Below are positions 38,523 through 50,948 of a stretch of DNA of 64,000 bases, one piece after another; position 1 is the stretch's first letter, and the number at the start of each line of letters is the position of its first letter. The stretch comes from Diphasiastrum complanatum. Lineage: Eukaryota > Streptophyta > Lycopodiopsida > Lycopodiales > Lycopodiaceae. A program made the translations under genes and the position numbers. The notes beneath the pieces are model-generated. The model was given only the letters and a program-made list of their open reading frames with translations. It was not told the DNA's origin and searched no databases. The DNA lies in contig CM055102.1 in NCBI GenBank assembly GCA_029204225.1, positions 8,374,280 to 8,438,279 on the forward strand. The letters are read 5' to 3'.

Positions 38523-39204
38523 TGTTAAAAATTCACAATTCTAGCTTGACTAGTTTTGGTCATATGACTTGTAAATAGTTAAATGGTCATGATGTGGCTT
38601 GTCACACGTGCCAAATAGCATATGATTCCATTCATAAGGATGTTCTCAAGTAGACCTAAGTGTTAGAACCTTTGGAATGAGTCCAAATTATGCTTAGATA
38701 CAAGGGAGAAAAAATAGGAGCTACTTTTGGTAATTTTTGCATTGTTGAGGGATCTCCAAGATTCCAACCCTAACTTGGTAGGGATGAAAGATCCACCAAA
38801 ATTAGCATTAGGGATAGGTTTAGGGCTACTCATACCTGCCCAAAACCGTGATGGATCATGTATATATAGGTGATGATATCTCACCAAAATCAATCAAGCA
38901 ATTTCATGTTTTTTCTCTCATAATGGTGCAATTGCTCTCTATGTTCATAATTGTTTGAGTACTTGTGATTACTAATGATTATAGGATTGAATGTAGGTCT
39001 GGTGTACAGTACTCAGACTGTGGGAGGCCGTACTTTCACACGTGTGAAGCCTTCTTCAAGGATTTGGGCCATTTAGTGAGATTCAAGCATAGATTTTTGA
39101 TGGATTTTGATGGTTCAACTTGTGCTAATCTTATGAAATCATAATCTATTGTTTCCCTCATCATTTCAAGTGTTTTAGGATCCTTATTTGCTGTAATTTT
39201 TACA
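38523..39204 (+). repeat. 5' LTR (682 bp)
   Basis: TG...CA termini. A TATATATA stretch near 38858 may be its TATA box. A 14-bp palindrome with a CACGTG core (39035-39048) lies in the presumed R/U5 region. Confidence 0.95.
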
Positions 39205-40015
39205 TGGTATCAGAGCCTAAAGGCTGAAATGAGCTAAATCCTTGGTTTGCATTCAATTTGATCACAATTTTTGATCTAAATCTTGTGTAGATTGGATCTT
39301 AGCATCTAGTATTGATTCTAGAACTCAAAGTGAGTCAAATACATTGGAGATTGGTGTTGTGTGACTTAATTTGCAGGTGTTTAGGTGTCTAAAACCAGAG
39401 GCAAAGTTGAATTCAATTCACATTACCAAGATAGCAAGTTTTGCTTGCTCCAAGCATTGATTTCTAAGCGAGTTTTGGAGGTGATTTCATAGAGAAGGCT
39501 TTCTAGCATTCAAGGAGAGGGAAGATCAGAGTTTTGGGGACTCTTCAAGGCTGTTCTAAGGTGTAGTAGGCACCTCCTAAAGTGATTTAGGTTCAGTCCA
39601 ACCATTGCTTGACTTATGCACCAAATTAGATCAATTTTTCATCAATTTTGATCATTTTTTGCTTGTGATTGGATAGTAGATTTTGTTGCATCCTCATTAA
39701 GTTCCATTTAGATCTTTTACAAGTGATTTTGGAAGTATATTAGGTTGCTGAAATTCACTCTTGATCAGATCATTTGGAAGCTTTAATGTTCTTTATAGAA
39801 AGAGAGGCAATTCTACTAGTATTGTCTACTTCAATCAAGCAAGTGCATTGTTTCTAGTATTCTATGATTTGATTTTGTTAGAGATCATTCTTAGATCTTT
39901 ATAGGAAGTCTATTACTGATCTTTTCAGGTCCCTAAGAAGTGGGATAAGGTAGACCTTCAATCAAATCAATAGAAGTAACCTTCATTTGTGTCAAGTCCT
40001 TGATTAGGAGACTAG

Positions 40016-41623
40016 ATGGCATCTATAAATGCATATCTTTTGGATACTAATGAAAGGCTCAACAAAACTAACTATTCCATATGGAAAGTTAGAATGGAAT
40101 CTATCATGATCATGCAAGATCTGATGGAAATTGTAAATGGTAAGGAGGGTGAACCTATTCATCCTCAAGAAAAAGCCAAATACATCAAGAGGTGCAATGT
40201 TGCACTACATTGCATAAAAATGAATGTTGCAAATGAACTCTTAAGAGAGGTAGGAGATTGCACTTCAGCTCAAGATGCTTGGGAGACTTTGCAAAAGGTC
40301 TATGAATCCAAGAACCAAACTAGAATGTTAGCTTTGAAGAATCAAATCTATAGAAGCTATCAAAAGAAAGGAGAGAGTGCACATACTTTTGTCCTAAGAG
40401 TAAAAGAATTGAACAAAGAGCTAGCCTTTATAGGTGAACCTATCAAGGATGAAGAGCTTGTTCAACTCATATTGAATGGACTAAGCTTTGAATTTGACAA
40501 TTTGGTTCAGGGATATGCAATTATGGGTAAGCTACCCATACTTGAAGAACTCCAAGGCACGCTCATGGCCGAGGAATCAAGAAGGAGCCAAATGCAAGAG
40601 AGGATGGATAGGCTTTCCATCCAAGGTGGAGATGACCAAGCTCTCTTCACCAAAGGCAAAGGCAAGTCCAAAGGCAAAGGATCAACATTCAAGAAGTCTA
40701 CAAAGCTTGAGGATCAAGAAGGACCCCCAAAGGCATCTCCATCAACCACCAAAGTCAAGAAGGACAAATCAAAGGTGAAGTGCTACTATTGTAGCAAGAT
40801 GGGGCATTATGCCTCGGAATGCTTCAAGAGGAAGCAAGATCAAAGCAAAGCCAACATGAGCAAAGAGGAGGAGGAGGAGAGTTCACATGAGGACTCTCTC
40901 ATGATGTCCATATTTTCTTCAACAAGCTTCAAAGGAGAAGATCCTTGGTGGATTGACTCGGGTGCTAGTTCACACATGACTAGTAAAAGGGAGTTTTTCT
41001 CTTCTCTCTTATCTTATGATGGACCTATAAAGTCTATCTATACAACAAATGATGAAGCTTGTAAGATTGAAGGAGTTGGTAGCATTCCCCTTTGCTTAGG
41101 ATCTTCCAAAAAGATCAACATAGAAGGTGTTTTGTACATTCCTACAATAACAAAGAATCTACTAAGTGTTGGCCAAATGGTAGACAATGGTTTCAATGTT
41201 GACTTTGCTTCAAATGAATGTTTCATCAAGAAGAAGGGTAAGATAGTGGCTAAGGGCACTAGACTTGGCAAACTTTATAAGCTGGATGCATTTGTGGATA
41301 CTAATGTTGTCATGTTGGCCGAGAAGAGCAAGATATCTACCTTTACTTTATGGCACAAAAGACTTGGACATGTCAACTCGGGTTCCATGGAGGCTACGAT
41401 CAAGGAGGAGTATGCTTTAGGCCTACCAAGGTCTATTGGGAAGGAAGACAAGGTTTGTGAAGCTTGTGCCTTATCCAAGGCACATAAGAAGCTGTTTCCT
41501 AACTCCATCACAAAGTCATCTCATCCTCTTGAACTCATACACTCGGATGTGCACATTGCTAGCACCAAATCTAATGGAGGTTCATCCATGTTTTTAACCT
41601 TCATTGATATTCAACTTTCATAG
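40016..41623 (+). CDS. Copia Gag-protease-integrase N-terminal polyprotein, truncated
   Basis: 535-aa ORF starting MASINAYLLDTNERLNKTNY. Gag (UBN2-type) occupies about residues 1-220. A zinc knuckle CYYCSKMGHYASEC lies near 256-270. The aspartic protease active site WWIDSGASSHM is near 311-321. The pre-integrase domain LWHKRLGHVN...CEACALSK runs about 440-490, and the integrase start is HPLELIHSDVH. The ORF ends abruptly at FLTFIDIQLS where the catalytic integrase sequence should begin, at an internal deletion junction near 41605-41630. Gag and protease look intact, so it could still make particles. Confidence 0.92.
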   Translation: MASINAYLLDTNERLNKTNYSIWKVRMESIMIMQDLMEIVNGKEGEPIHPQEKAKYIKRCNVALHCIKMNVANELLREVGDCTSAQDAWETLQKVYESKNQTRMLALKNQIYRSYQKKGESAHTFVLRVKELNKELAFIGEPIKDEELVQLILNGLSFEFDNLVQGYAIMGKLPILEELQGTLMAEESRRSQMQERMDRLSIQGGDDQALFTKGKGKSKGKGSTFKKSTKLEDQEGPPKASPSTTKVKKDKSKVKCYYCSKMGHYASECFKRKQDQSKANMSKEEEEESSHEDSLMMSIFSSTSFKGEDPWWIDSGASSHMTSKREFFSSLLSYDGPIKSIYTTNDEACKIEGVGSIPLCLGSSKKINIEGVLYIPTITKNLLSVGQMVDNGFNVDFASNECFIKKKGKIVAKGTRLGKLYKLDAFVDTNVVMLAEKSKISTFTLWHKRLGHVNSGSMEATIKEEYALGLPRSIGKEDKVCEACALSKAHKKLFPNSITKSSHPLELIHSDVHIASTKSNGGSSMFLTFIDIQLS

Positions 41624-41631
41624 GAGAAGGT

Positions 41632-42033
41632 GTGGTTTCATGGCTTTCAAAAAAGCAAGAAACTATATCTCTATCTTCAACTGAGGCCGAGTACAAAGCT
41701 TTGACAACCACTACAAAGGAGGTACTTTGGATCAAGAGATTATTGGTGGAACTAAAGATCATGGATTCAGAGGAGGCACCAATCATCTACAATGACAATA
41801 TATCAGCCCAACACCTTGCATCTAACCCAATCTTCCATGCAAGATCTAAGCACATTGAGATATGCCATCACTTTGTGAGAGAAATGGTGCAAGCCAAGGA
41901 GATTGCTTTGGAGCATGTTCCAAGCAATGAATGTGTAGCTGATCTACTTACTAAACCACTTCAAAGGACACCTTTTATGAAGTTCAGATCATCACTTGGA
42001 GTGATTAGTAAAGCAATGATTGAACCAAGCTAG
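41632..42033 (+). CDS. Copia RNase H C-terminal segment
   Basis: 133-aa frame with GVVSWLSKKQETISLSSTEA upstream of the start, EYKALTTTTKEVLWI, SKHIEICHHFVREMV and VADLLTKPL, the C-terminal copia RNase H. It lies immediately after the deletion junction, in a frame different from the Gag ORF, so the two are not fused. It probably has no independent start and is not expressed as a protein. Confidence 0.85.
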   Translation: MVSWLSKKQETISLSSTEAEYKALTTTTKEVLWIKRLLVELKIMDSEEAPIIYNDNISAQHLASNPIFHARSKHIEICHHFVREMVQAKEIALEHVPSNECVADLLTKPLQRTPFMKFRSSLGVISKAMIEPS

Positions 42034-42047
42034 ATAGTGAGGAGGAG

Positions 42048-42729
42048 TGTTAAAAATTCACAATTCTAGCTTGACTAGTTTTGGTCATATGACTTGTAAA
42101 TAGTTAAATGGTCATGATGTGGCTTGTCACACGTGCCAAATAGCATAGGATTCCATTCATAAGGATGTTCTCAAGTAGACCTAAGTGTTAGAACCTTTGG
42201 AATGAGTCCAAATTATGCTTAGATACAAGGGAGAAAAAATAGGAGCTATTTTTGGTAATTTTTGCATTGTTGAGGGATCTCCAAGATTCCAACCCTAACT
42301 TGGTAGGGATGAAAGATCCACCAAAATTAGCATTAGGGATAGGTTTAGGGCTACTCATACCTGCCCAAAACCGTGATGGATCATGTATATATAGGTGATG
42401 ATATCTCACCAAAATCAATCAAGCAATTTCATGTTTTTTCTCTCATAATGGTGCAATTGCTCTCTATGTTCATAATTGTTTGAGTACTTGTGATTACTAA
42501 TGATTATAGGATTGAATGTAGGTCTGGTGTACAGTACTCAGACTGTGGGAGGCCGTACTTTCACACGTGTGAAGCCTTCTTCAAGGATTTGGGCCATTTA
42601 GTGAGATTCAAGCATAGATTTTTGATGGATTTTGATGGTTCAACTTGTGCTAATCTTATGAAATCATAATCTATTGTTTCCCTCATCATTTCAAGTGTTT
42701 TAGGATCCTTATTTGCTGTAATTTTTACA
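42048..42729 (+). repeat. 3' LTR (682 bp)
   Basis: Nearly identical to the 5' LTR. The two differences I saw are T/G near the CATAT/GATTCC block and C/T near GAGCTA(C/T)TTTTGG. Confidence 0.95.
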
Positions 42730-42734
42730 ACAAA

Positions 42735-43424
42735 TGTCACTAATACTCTAGTTTTCACTTTTAGATGTGGATGGAAGGTGGATGGATGTGGTTCTAGCTT
42801 GAGCTACCTCAAACTCCAAAAATATGTGTAGACACTCTCATAATCTTTGATGAAGAACCAAGCTTTGAAGCTATTCCATGCCATTTTTAATCTACACTAT
42901 CATTTGCTTGCATGCTAGATTGTGATTAAGCCATTAAATTATGTACTAGATCTTGGTATTCAATCTAGAATCAGTTTGTGTGCTAATCATAAAGCTTAAT
43001 AATGAAAGAAACAATTTGCATTGCCAACTGGCAGCTCGATGAGCATGGTGCATTGTACTTCATGCTCAGCTGAAAGAGACAACAATAACAGAGAATAACT
43101 AGCTAGTTGATTAGCATTAATTCGTCTTGTAATTCTCTGATAAATTATCTTGTACACTCCTCATAGTGGAGATAAATACGTATTTTGATTAACACGAAAG
43201 AGAGGACGAGTGAGGAAGATAGAGAGAACGATAAGAATAGAAGAGAGTAGAGTTGTGCATGAAAGTCTGCCAACAAGCAGAACACAGCGATTGTGGTGAG
43301 CATTAGGCCACCAATGAGCGAGACACTGGACGAAAAACAGAAAATACAATTGGCTCTTCTCCACCTCATCGTTTGTGTTGTCTTCTCGATATAGGATCCT
43401 GAAAACAAAATAGAAACAAAGCAA
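42735..43424. other. Continuation of older LTR and unassigned DNA
   Basis: Sequence right of the young copia's target-site duplication should continue the older LTR interrupted at 38522. No second copy is present to fix its end. Minus-strand frames at 43145-43444 look fortuitous. Confidence 0.35.
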
Positions 43425-44739
43425 GATTCGCTACAGTCAAGCATGCTTTGATTAGACTACTACTCTCCTTTGCAACTGCAGCAGAGCTCAAAGTCCATCA
43501 AATGGATGTCCAGACCACTTTCCTTAACGTGACCATTGAAGAGGAATTTTTATGTCACAGCTAGAAGGATATGAACTGAGGGGTAAGCAACACCTTGTAT
43601 GCAAAATTCACAAGGCACTCTTTGGGCTAAAACAATCACCCAGAGCCTGGTTGTAGAAAATAAATGTATTTCTTATTGATAATGGTTTTATTCCAAACTC
43701 AGCAGATTCGAATGTCTACTTCAAATCTGTATCGGAGTTCCACATCATCATCACTCTCTATGTTGATGATACTCCATTATTCAGTAATAATCTGAATCTG
43801 ATGAATGATGCCAAATGCATGCTAGCCAAGGAGTACAAAATGATTGATAAGGGTGCAGCTCACTATTGTCCTGGAATAAAAATTTTTCGAATCCGACCCA
43901 GCAGACTGATATTCATATCTCACAAACGTGCTGAAAAAGTATGGAATGGCCAACTGCAAACCAGGTTACTTTCCACTTGACCTTGGACTGAAGCTGTCAA
44001 AGGAACAATCTCCTCAAACCGAGGAAGAGAAGGAGGAAATGAAGAAATATCCATTTCACTCCATCATTGGCTCACTGATGTATGCAATGATCTGCACTTG
44101 ATCGACATTGCATATTCAATCAGTTCACTCAACCAGTTCCTATCAAATCTAGGCCTAGCCCATTGAAAAGCACTTACAAAGGTCATGAAGTACATCCAAG
44201 CAACCAAACATCTTAGCATATGCTATGGAGGCAGCCAATCTGCCAATATTCTAGAAGGATACACAGATGCAGATTGGGCAGGGCACTTTGATACTAAAAG
44301 ATCGACTTCTGGATTTGTATTTTTAGAAATTCAAGGCCCAATCTCTTGGAATAGCCAAAAGTAGACCTCAATAGCATTATCATCAACCGAATCATAATAC
44401 ATTGTTGTCACGGATGCTACTAAGGAGGCAATTTGGCTGAGGCACTTGCTAGCAAAAATCCACCTTGCATAGTCACATCCAACAACCATTTTCTGTGACA
44501 ATCAAAGCACCATTGTTCTCTCTCTCTCAATCCGAGATTTTATTCACGAAGCAAGCATATCGAAATCATGTATCATTAAGAGAGAAAGTGCAAAGCAAGG
44601 AGGTATCATTAGTCTACTATAGGACAATCAATAACAACAGATTACTTCACAAAGGCTCTATCAAAAGAGCACCATCTCAGATTCAACGACATGTTAAATA
44701 TGAAAATCAAAACTATTCAGGATCCACATTAAGGGGGAG
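43425..44739 (+). pseudogene. Ty1/copia RT-RNase H remnant
   Basis: RFATVKHALIRLLLSFA then LKVHQMDVQTTFLNVTIEEE is the copia RT start. A YVDD-like block near 43760, GYTDADWAGHFDTKRSTSGF near 44260 (RNase H), and a degraded SKHIEI near 44550 follow. Multiple stops and frameshifts. It ends with polypurine tract AAGGGGGAG at 44731-44739, directly before an LTR beginning TGTTGGATTTC. Confidence 0.85.
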
Positions 44740-45250
44740 TGTTGGATTTCAATGCTCAGCCTCAAATCCAGTTATTAATGAGCATCTTGAAAAGCCATTC
44801 AAAACAGAGATTTTTTCTTGGGTCGGGTCGAACCGGTTCAAATTTTTTCAACCCTTCACTAAATTATCCGGATGTGTTTGACCCTGGATCAGATTGGATC
44901 GGGTCTAATTTTTTCGACCCCAAAAAATTCGACCCTCAGCATATTTTTTGACCCAGTGTAAATTTTTTGATCATTCGTATAAAATTTGACCCATTGTAAA
45001 TTTTGATATTGTTGGTCAGAAATCCCACCCAATGACTTCACATTGACTGTCCACCTACGTTGTACATGTATTTACAGTTACAATGCGGTTGTAATTAATA
45101 TATAAGATAGAATTCAATGCAAGTTAGTTGTAGATATTTTTAGTATATCTAATTCTAGAATCTTTATCAGAAAACTTAATCGGATATATAGTTACTACTA
45201 AAATTGTAATAGACAAGATATTTTTCTGTTGCCAGTGTTATCAAACACAA
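44740..45250 (+). repeat. LTR following the RT-RNase H remnant
   Basis: Starts TGTTGGATTTC after the polypurine tract. It contains several near-repeats of TTTTTTCGACCC and ATTTTTTGACCC between 44830 and 45000, and an AATATATAAGATAG TATA-like stretch near 45098. The right end, near ATCAAACACA (about 45250), is a guess. No partner LTR is in the window. Confidence 0.45.
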
Positions 45251-45567
45251 TGATTAGCTGAAGTAATTACTTCAAGCATTGTACTCATTGTTGATATTAA
45301 TCATAGTGCAATTATCTGTCTTACTACTGTTATAGTTCACTTGCATTTGTTGAATCAATTCATTTTGAACTATTTTGCTGCTAACTGTGGTGTTTCCGAT
45401 CCACGCATCTAGCTCACTCCCAGCTTTCGCACAAACCCAACTGATTTTCGACATTGCCAAGACTTCCATTCCATTTTTTTTCGGTTGAGGACTGTCTTGA
45501 TGTGCTCGGGACAAAACTCTTTACATCTGTTGAGTGATCCTCTTGTCGGCTCATCATCAACCTTTCT

Positions 45568-45813
45568 TTATTTTAAACTCCAACCTTGCTCTGCATTATG
45601 CCCTTGATTTTTTAATTGAGGGTTTCTAATTGGACATCCAGTGCGTGCATGATGTCCATAACAATATCCACACTGGTTTGCTTGAAGAATTTTTATATTG
45701 CAGGCCTTAGACTCATGTTGGTCATCTTCTTGATGGCCTTGGTGATGGGGCAAGGGAGACAGAAGAACGTGAATGGAGAAGAGAGCAGAAATATTGCAGA
45801 ACAGATCTCTCAT
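45568..45813 (-). pseudogene. Gag-like zinc-knuckle fragment
   Basis: Minus-strand frame containing NQCGYCYGHHARTGC (C-x2-C-x3-H-x4-C), a Gag knuckle pattern, without other supporting domains. Low complexity around it limits the call. Confidence 0.3.
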
Positions 45814-45899
45814 TACAATTAGCTGCTAGATGCAAAGACAGTCTAATAGAAAGCTTATGCCAAATATAATCACAGCTTCAAGTGTTCTAATTGCCCAAT

Positions 45900-47040
45900 A
45901 GGATCTTAAAAATTAATTTATATTGACAAAAACAAGAGTGCAGTCCACCGAAGAGATTAGAAATGTTTTGTGTGTGGTATTACTGAAAAATGGATTCAAT
46001 GTGAAGTTTGATATCACGAGTTCCTCAGGCGTCAAAGACAACCATCATCTGATCAGAAGCGAAGGAGTCATAGACGTCCATGTTCTGATCAGAGTGAGTA
46101 AACAAGCATGATCAAATAGCGATAAAGTGCATTCAATCACAACAAGCATTCATCTACGTCATACATAGATAGAAAAACATGCTGTTGCTATATTACACTG
46201 AAGCACAATAAATTAGCAATTACAACTAAAATGACGACGTAACTGGGAGGCTCAAATAATACGTCTCATGGACGGAGTTTCAAGTAATTTGTGCTGGGAT
46301 GATCTATTTATAAATTGCATCCGTGTATTAACTACATTAAATGTTGTCACCAAATTAGATAAGCCGTTGTACTTGGAAGTATATGGCTTTTGTGACAACT
46401 GTACATAGTGTATAATGTCAACGAATTAGGAATGTTGACGCGAACGAGGACATCACGAATTATCTCACTTCGCATTTTACGTGAAGTGGTTTTCTCTCAC
46501 TTCGCAAATTTCGGGAAGTGGCTGGGAACATCCTTCATTCAAGATAGACGACCTTTGCTTTTTCTCTCTCTTCAAGTTTTTTGCAAAAAAGCCGAAGGTG
46601 CCCTAAAACAGTTCAATTCTTGAAGTAGATGACCTTCAAACTGTGCCTAAGTGTCGCATTTCGGGGAAATGCGAAAAGGCGAAGCTGTTGCAAAATAGTT
46701 TAAACTATTGAACTATGCTAGTTTCGCATTTCGGAGAATGCGAAAAAGGCAAAGATGTTGCAAACATAGCTCATTTCTATAGATTGTCATGACACTTGGA
46801 GTATTTTTGTAGACCGTCGCAAAAGTAATGTATTTCTGCAGACTTGTTCTAAATGTTAATCTTGTGGAAGTTCTTGAAGATGGCCAAGTCTTCAATTACT
46901 TCAAATTATTGAAGTTAGCATCCGAACTTGAAATTATGCTTGCTGGAGATTAGCCGGAAGTCTGTTGTAGACGTTTTTCAAATAAATTGGATGTCTGAGT
47001 TGTGATTCCAAGGAGACAACTGTGGGCTTAATTTCCAACA
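45900..47040 (-). repeat. LTR region of the minus-strand copia, left end unknown
   Basis: On the minus strand the polypurine tract (TAAGGGGGAC, complement of 47041-47050) is followed by TGTTGGAAATTAAGCCC, an LTR start at 47040. Within it two related units, each an imperfect CGCATTTCGG-GAAATGCG palindrome followed by GAAGCTGTTGCAAA-like sequence, lie at about 46652 and 46723. The CA end of the LTR was not located; the stated left edge is a placeholder. Confidence 0.45.
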
Positions 47041-47050
47041 GTCCCCCTTA

Positions 47051-48462
47051 AGGTCACAGTTGGTGCCTTGGTTTCTTCGTCAGGTTCAGCATGTTGAAGA
47101 ATTTCTGATGCTTGATCCTAGGAAGCGCTTTGGTATAGATGTCTGCGACCATTTCTGTTGTGGAGCAGTATTGAAGGGTCACTTGCCCTCAGAAAACTTT
47201 CTCCCGAATGAAATGATACTGGATTTCTATGTGCTTGGATTTGCCATGAACTCTGAGATTCAGTGACAGTGAAATACAGCTCAAGTTGTCACACTGAATG
47301 GTGGTAGCATTGAATTGAGTGTGATGTAAGTCGTGAAGTAACAACCTGATCCATACAGTTTCTTTTGAAGCTTGACATGCTCCAATGTACTTTGCCTCGG
47401 TCAAAGAAAGTGCAACTGATTTCTGCTTCCTTGAGTTCCACGAAATCGGTCCCCCTGCCAGTACCTGGAGGTAAATTTTCTAATAAAGACTGTTCCTCCC
47501 CAATCTGAGTCGGAGTAGCCTCATAGGACGAGTGCGTCGATAGCATTTTCATCATAACATAAAATGTGATCTAAACTTTTCTGAAAATATCTCATCACTC
47601 TCTTTAATGCTTTCCAATGAGAGATCCTAGGATTAGACATGAATTGACTTAATGTGCTAACAGTGTATGCTAAATCTGGTCTAGTACATAGCATTGCATA
47701 CATCAAAGATCCTATTTGTGAATGATAAGGGTACTTCGCTATGTCGAGTACTTCACTATCAAAATCAACACAAGTAGCTTTAGTCAATACTATATTTGGA
47801 CCCATTGGAGTATCAATTGGTTTACAATCAGACATATGAAATTTTTCTAAAATGCCTTTTAGATATGCCTACTGGCTAAGATAGATCTTCTTCTAAAGCC
47901 TATTTCTAGTAATGTGAATTCCTAGCAAAGAACAAACAGCTCCTAAATCAGTCACGTCAAATTCCTTTGACAAATCACTCTTACTAGTGTGCAGAAGAGA
48001 AGTGTCGTTAGACAAAATAAATGCATCAAATTATCCCAACAAACTGACAACTCCATAACCATTGGAGTGAAGCAGGGCTGCTCTTCATCTCCCACTTTAT
48101 TTCCAATTGAATGAGATAAGAGTTGATTCTATCAACCCATGCTCTTGCGGCCTGTTTCAGACCTTAAATTGCTTTGTGCAGCTTGCACACTTTGTGCTCT
48201 TGGCCTTTGACTTCAAATCCTTATGGTTGGAAGGTATACAGCTCCTCTTCAACGTTGTCATTGAGAAATGTTGTCTTGACATCCATTGGATGCATTTCAA
48301 GGTCTTCTGCGGCTGCTAACGCAATCAGAGTTTTGATTGACTGCATCTTGACGACAAGAGTGAAAATTTCTTGATAATCCACTCCTTGGACTTGACTGAA
48401 TCCTTTAGCCACTAGCCATGCTTTCCATTTAGCAATGGAACCATCAGAGATGATCTTATTCT
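47051..48462 (-). pseudogene. Ty1/copia RT-RNase H remnant
   Basis: Minus strand, from right to left: RT start AKGFSQVQGVDYQEIFTLV and LEMHPMDVKTTFLNDNVEEE (48221-48412), then the linker-RNase H block TPMGPNIVLTK, YHSQIGSLMYAMLCTRPDL and SNPRISHWKALKRVMRYF (47521-47835), then the RNase H tail SKHIEIQYHFIREKV (47189-47404). The pieces are separated by frameshifts and a missing central RT. The right end is cut by the next LTR element. Confidence 0.85.
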
Positions 48463-49489
48463 TGAAGATCAGATTTCAACTAGTTTAGTCTAGTTTAGTC
48501 ATATTTTGGTAAATTGTCAATAAGAGGCCAAAACTCATTTTAGACTTAGAGATAAACTTTTTGAAGTTATATTAGTTTAAAATACATTCAATAAACACTT
48601 TTTGAAAGTGTGGGAAAGTTGGTAGTTGAGTTTGAGAGAGATTCAAATTTGAACTTTGGGTACATTGAATCTAGACCTAAAAATAGTGGGGTTTACATTT
48701 TGGAGGGAAAGCCAAGTGGCAAATGAATTGAACCACCGAGATCCGACAATGGGGGAGAATACATCTCCATCGATCTCTCTTAGAGTTTGCATCTCATTTT
48801 GTATGTAGATGCTGATTTTTCTACATTGGCAGGATTGTTGGTTTGCTCCTTATTGTAACCAAAGATCAGGGACATGGATTGGATCTTGAATGATCTGAAA
48901 TCCTTCACATGGCATCAGAGCTCTTGTGTTTCAGGTTGAAAGGATCAGCCATCTTTAGCAAAGATTTGGAGGAGTTACCAATGCTAGAGCATGCTAGATT
49001 GATCTCTACTCAAAAATCAGCATTTTTGAATGTGTAGATTTAATCTTTTGTAGGTCAAAACTCAATATAGGGTTATATACTTGATCAATTCCGATTTCAC
49101 ACTTGTTTTATTGGATAAAAGGTCTCATTGGAGTCTACAAGAAGATATATGAAGTTTCTAGAAATTGCATGTAGAATTTGAGATATTCAATTTTTTGTGA
49201 TTTTGTCAAAAACCTAATTTTGATTGGATCTCGAGTTTGTGAAGTTACTGAACTTCATTTGAGTGTGTTTCAAACTTAGGAAGTGGCAAGAATCATTAGA
49301 TTGAGGATAGATCATAGGTTGATCAATATTTCACTATTCTATGTGTTGATTTTCTAGTTAGAAGTGTTAGAAGAGATTTGAGAGGTTCCATATCTTTGTG
49401 ATATCTTCTTGAGTTCATGTGTTGACATTCAAGAGAGTGCTTTATGCATTGAAACAGGTTGAAAGAAGAAGATCAGGGCACTTCAATAT

Positions 49490-49967
49490 GGCTACAAGTG
49501 GAGGCTTTATGTTGGAGAGCAATGATAGGCTTATCTCAATCAACTATTCTACTTGGAAGGTGAGGATGGAGTCCTTATTGGAGATGAATGAGTTGATGGA
49601 GATTGTTGCAGGTGTGGAGGAGAGGCCTCAAGCACCTCAAGATCAAGTGAGGTATGACAAGAGAGCAAAGAAGGCTCTACACATGATTAAGATGAATGTT
49701 AAGTGCACATCATCTTTGGAGGCTTGGGAAGCTTTGAAGAAGCTTTATGAATCCAAGTCTACATCAAGAGTGCTTACTCTTAGGAGGCAAATCTTTCAAA
49801 GTTTTCAAAAGAAGGAAGAGAGTACTCATGCTTTTGTTTTGAGGGTTAAAGCATTCAATGATGAGTTAGCATGTATTGATGAAAGCATTAAGGAGGTAGA
49901 ACTTGTTCAAGTTATACTTAACGGCTTGTTTCATTTTTTCAGCAAGTGGAGTCACACGTCTTCATAA
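49490..49967 (+). CDS. Copia Gag, C-terminally truncated
   Basis: From MATSGGFMLESNDRLISINY (the start at 49490 is preferred to the upstream 49419 ORF start because it matches the Gag N-terminus of the 40-kb element). Conserved UBN2-type blocks are STWKVRMESLLEMNELMEIV, LEAWEALKKLYESKS and FVLRVKAFNDELACI. The frame is lost after LVQVILNGL, before any zinc knuckle. It belongs to the same family as the Gag at 40016. Confidence 0.8.
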
Positions 49968-50948
49968 AGAGAGTAGATCAAATGGTTCTATCAAGAGACT
50001 TGGTGAGGGAGATAGTCACAAGTCAAGAGGAAGAGAAGTATGTGAAGAGTTCAAAGTTGGATGTACTTTGAATGATGTCATTGTGAATGATAGTGAGGAA
50101 AAGTCATTATCATATGAGTCATTACCTAAAACCTTGAATTGAAGTTCTTGTTTGAAAAAAGAGAGTACTTCAATCATCCTTATGTTGAAGGTACTAATCA
50201 TTTTTTTTATGGCTTCTAATGTCTTTGAGGTTTCTACTTCTTATGATGTGATCATTAAGAGGGAGTCTTATGAAGGAAAGAGCAATGGAAGATTGGTTCT
50301 TGGGAAGATCCAAGGCATGGATCTCACATCTCTTCATCAACTCAAAGGATTCTATGATTATGAATTGATCACTCATGATTGAGATGGCAAAAGGTTGGCT
50401 GGAGAAGACTACATGGAGCAAATCGAGAGGCAATTTCTTCAAGGAAAGAGAGATCTAATTGGTGAGCTTATTGAGGTTTGTTATGGACTCAAGAGGGCTG
50501 GATTTATTAGGTTTGATACTCATCTTCACCTACTCTACCTCATGTTGGATGAAAAGTTTGGAATCTATCTTTTGATTTATGATGATGACATTGGTGACAT
50601 TGTTTTCACTAACCTTTATGGAAATTTGAGATCAAGCATTGATGAGATCTTGTTGGATATAGATCATATGTTTGAGAGGGAGTATTTCCAGAGATAGATT
50701 TTGAAAAGCATGTTCTCTCTTTTCAGGAGGATAAAGAAATAGTTACATCGTTTGGAGACAATTTTGTACATCCATCTGGGATGAGTTCATTTGCTAATGT
50801 AATGGAAATTTTTGATTCACCGTATGAGCCAATTTTGGATTTATCTGAAATCATCTAAGTAGTTGCAAATTGTCAAAGATTCTTAACTCACAAGTCTGAG
50901 GATATTCATATCTTTGATATCTTTGATGATCAAGAGAAAGGTAAGCAA

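Larger units (their letters stand above)
38523..42729 (+). mobile_element. Young, internally deleted Ty1/copia element
   Basis: A structurally complete 4207-bp insertion. Both LTRs are 682 bp (38523-39204, 42048-42729), start TGTTAAAAATTC and end TTTTTACA. By eye they differ at only two positions. A perfect 5-bp target-site duplication ACAAA flanks it (38518-38522, 42730-42734). The primer-binding site TGGTATCAGAGCC (39205) matches initiator tRNA-Met, and a GAGGAGGAG polypurine tract precedes the 3' LTR. The integrase core and the whole RT are missing, so it cannot move on its own. The low LTR divergence means recent insertion, with enzymes supplied by an intact relative. Confidence 0.93.

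Noticed and set aside
38663-38893. Minus-strand 76-codon ORF duplicated at 42188-42418
   Set aside because: Present twice only because it lies within the two LTRs; no coding evidence.
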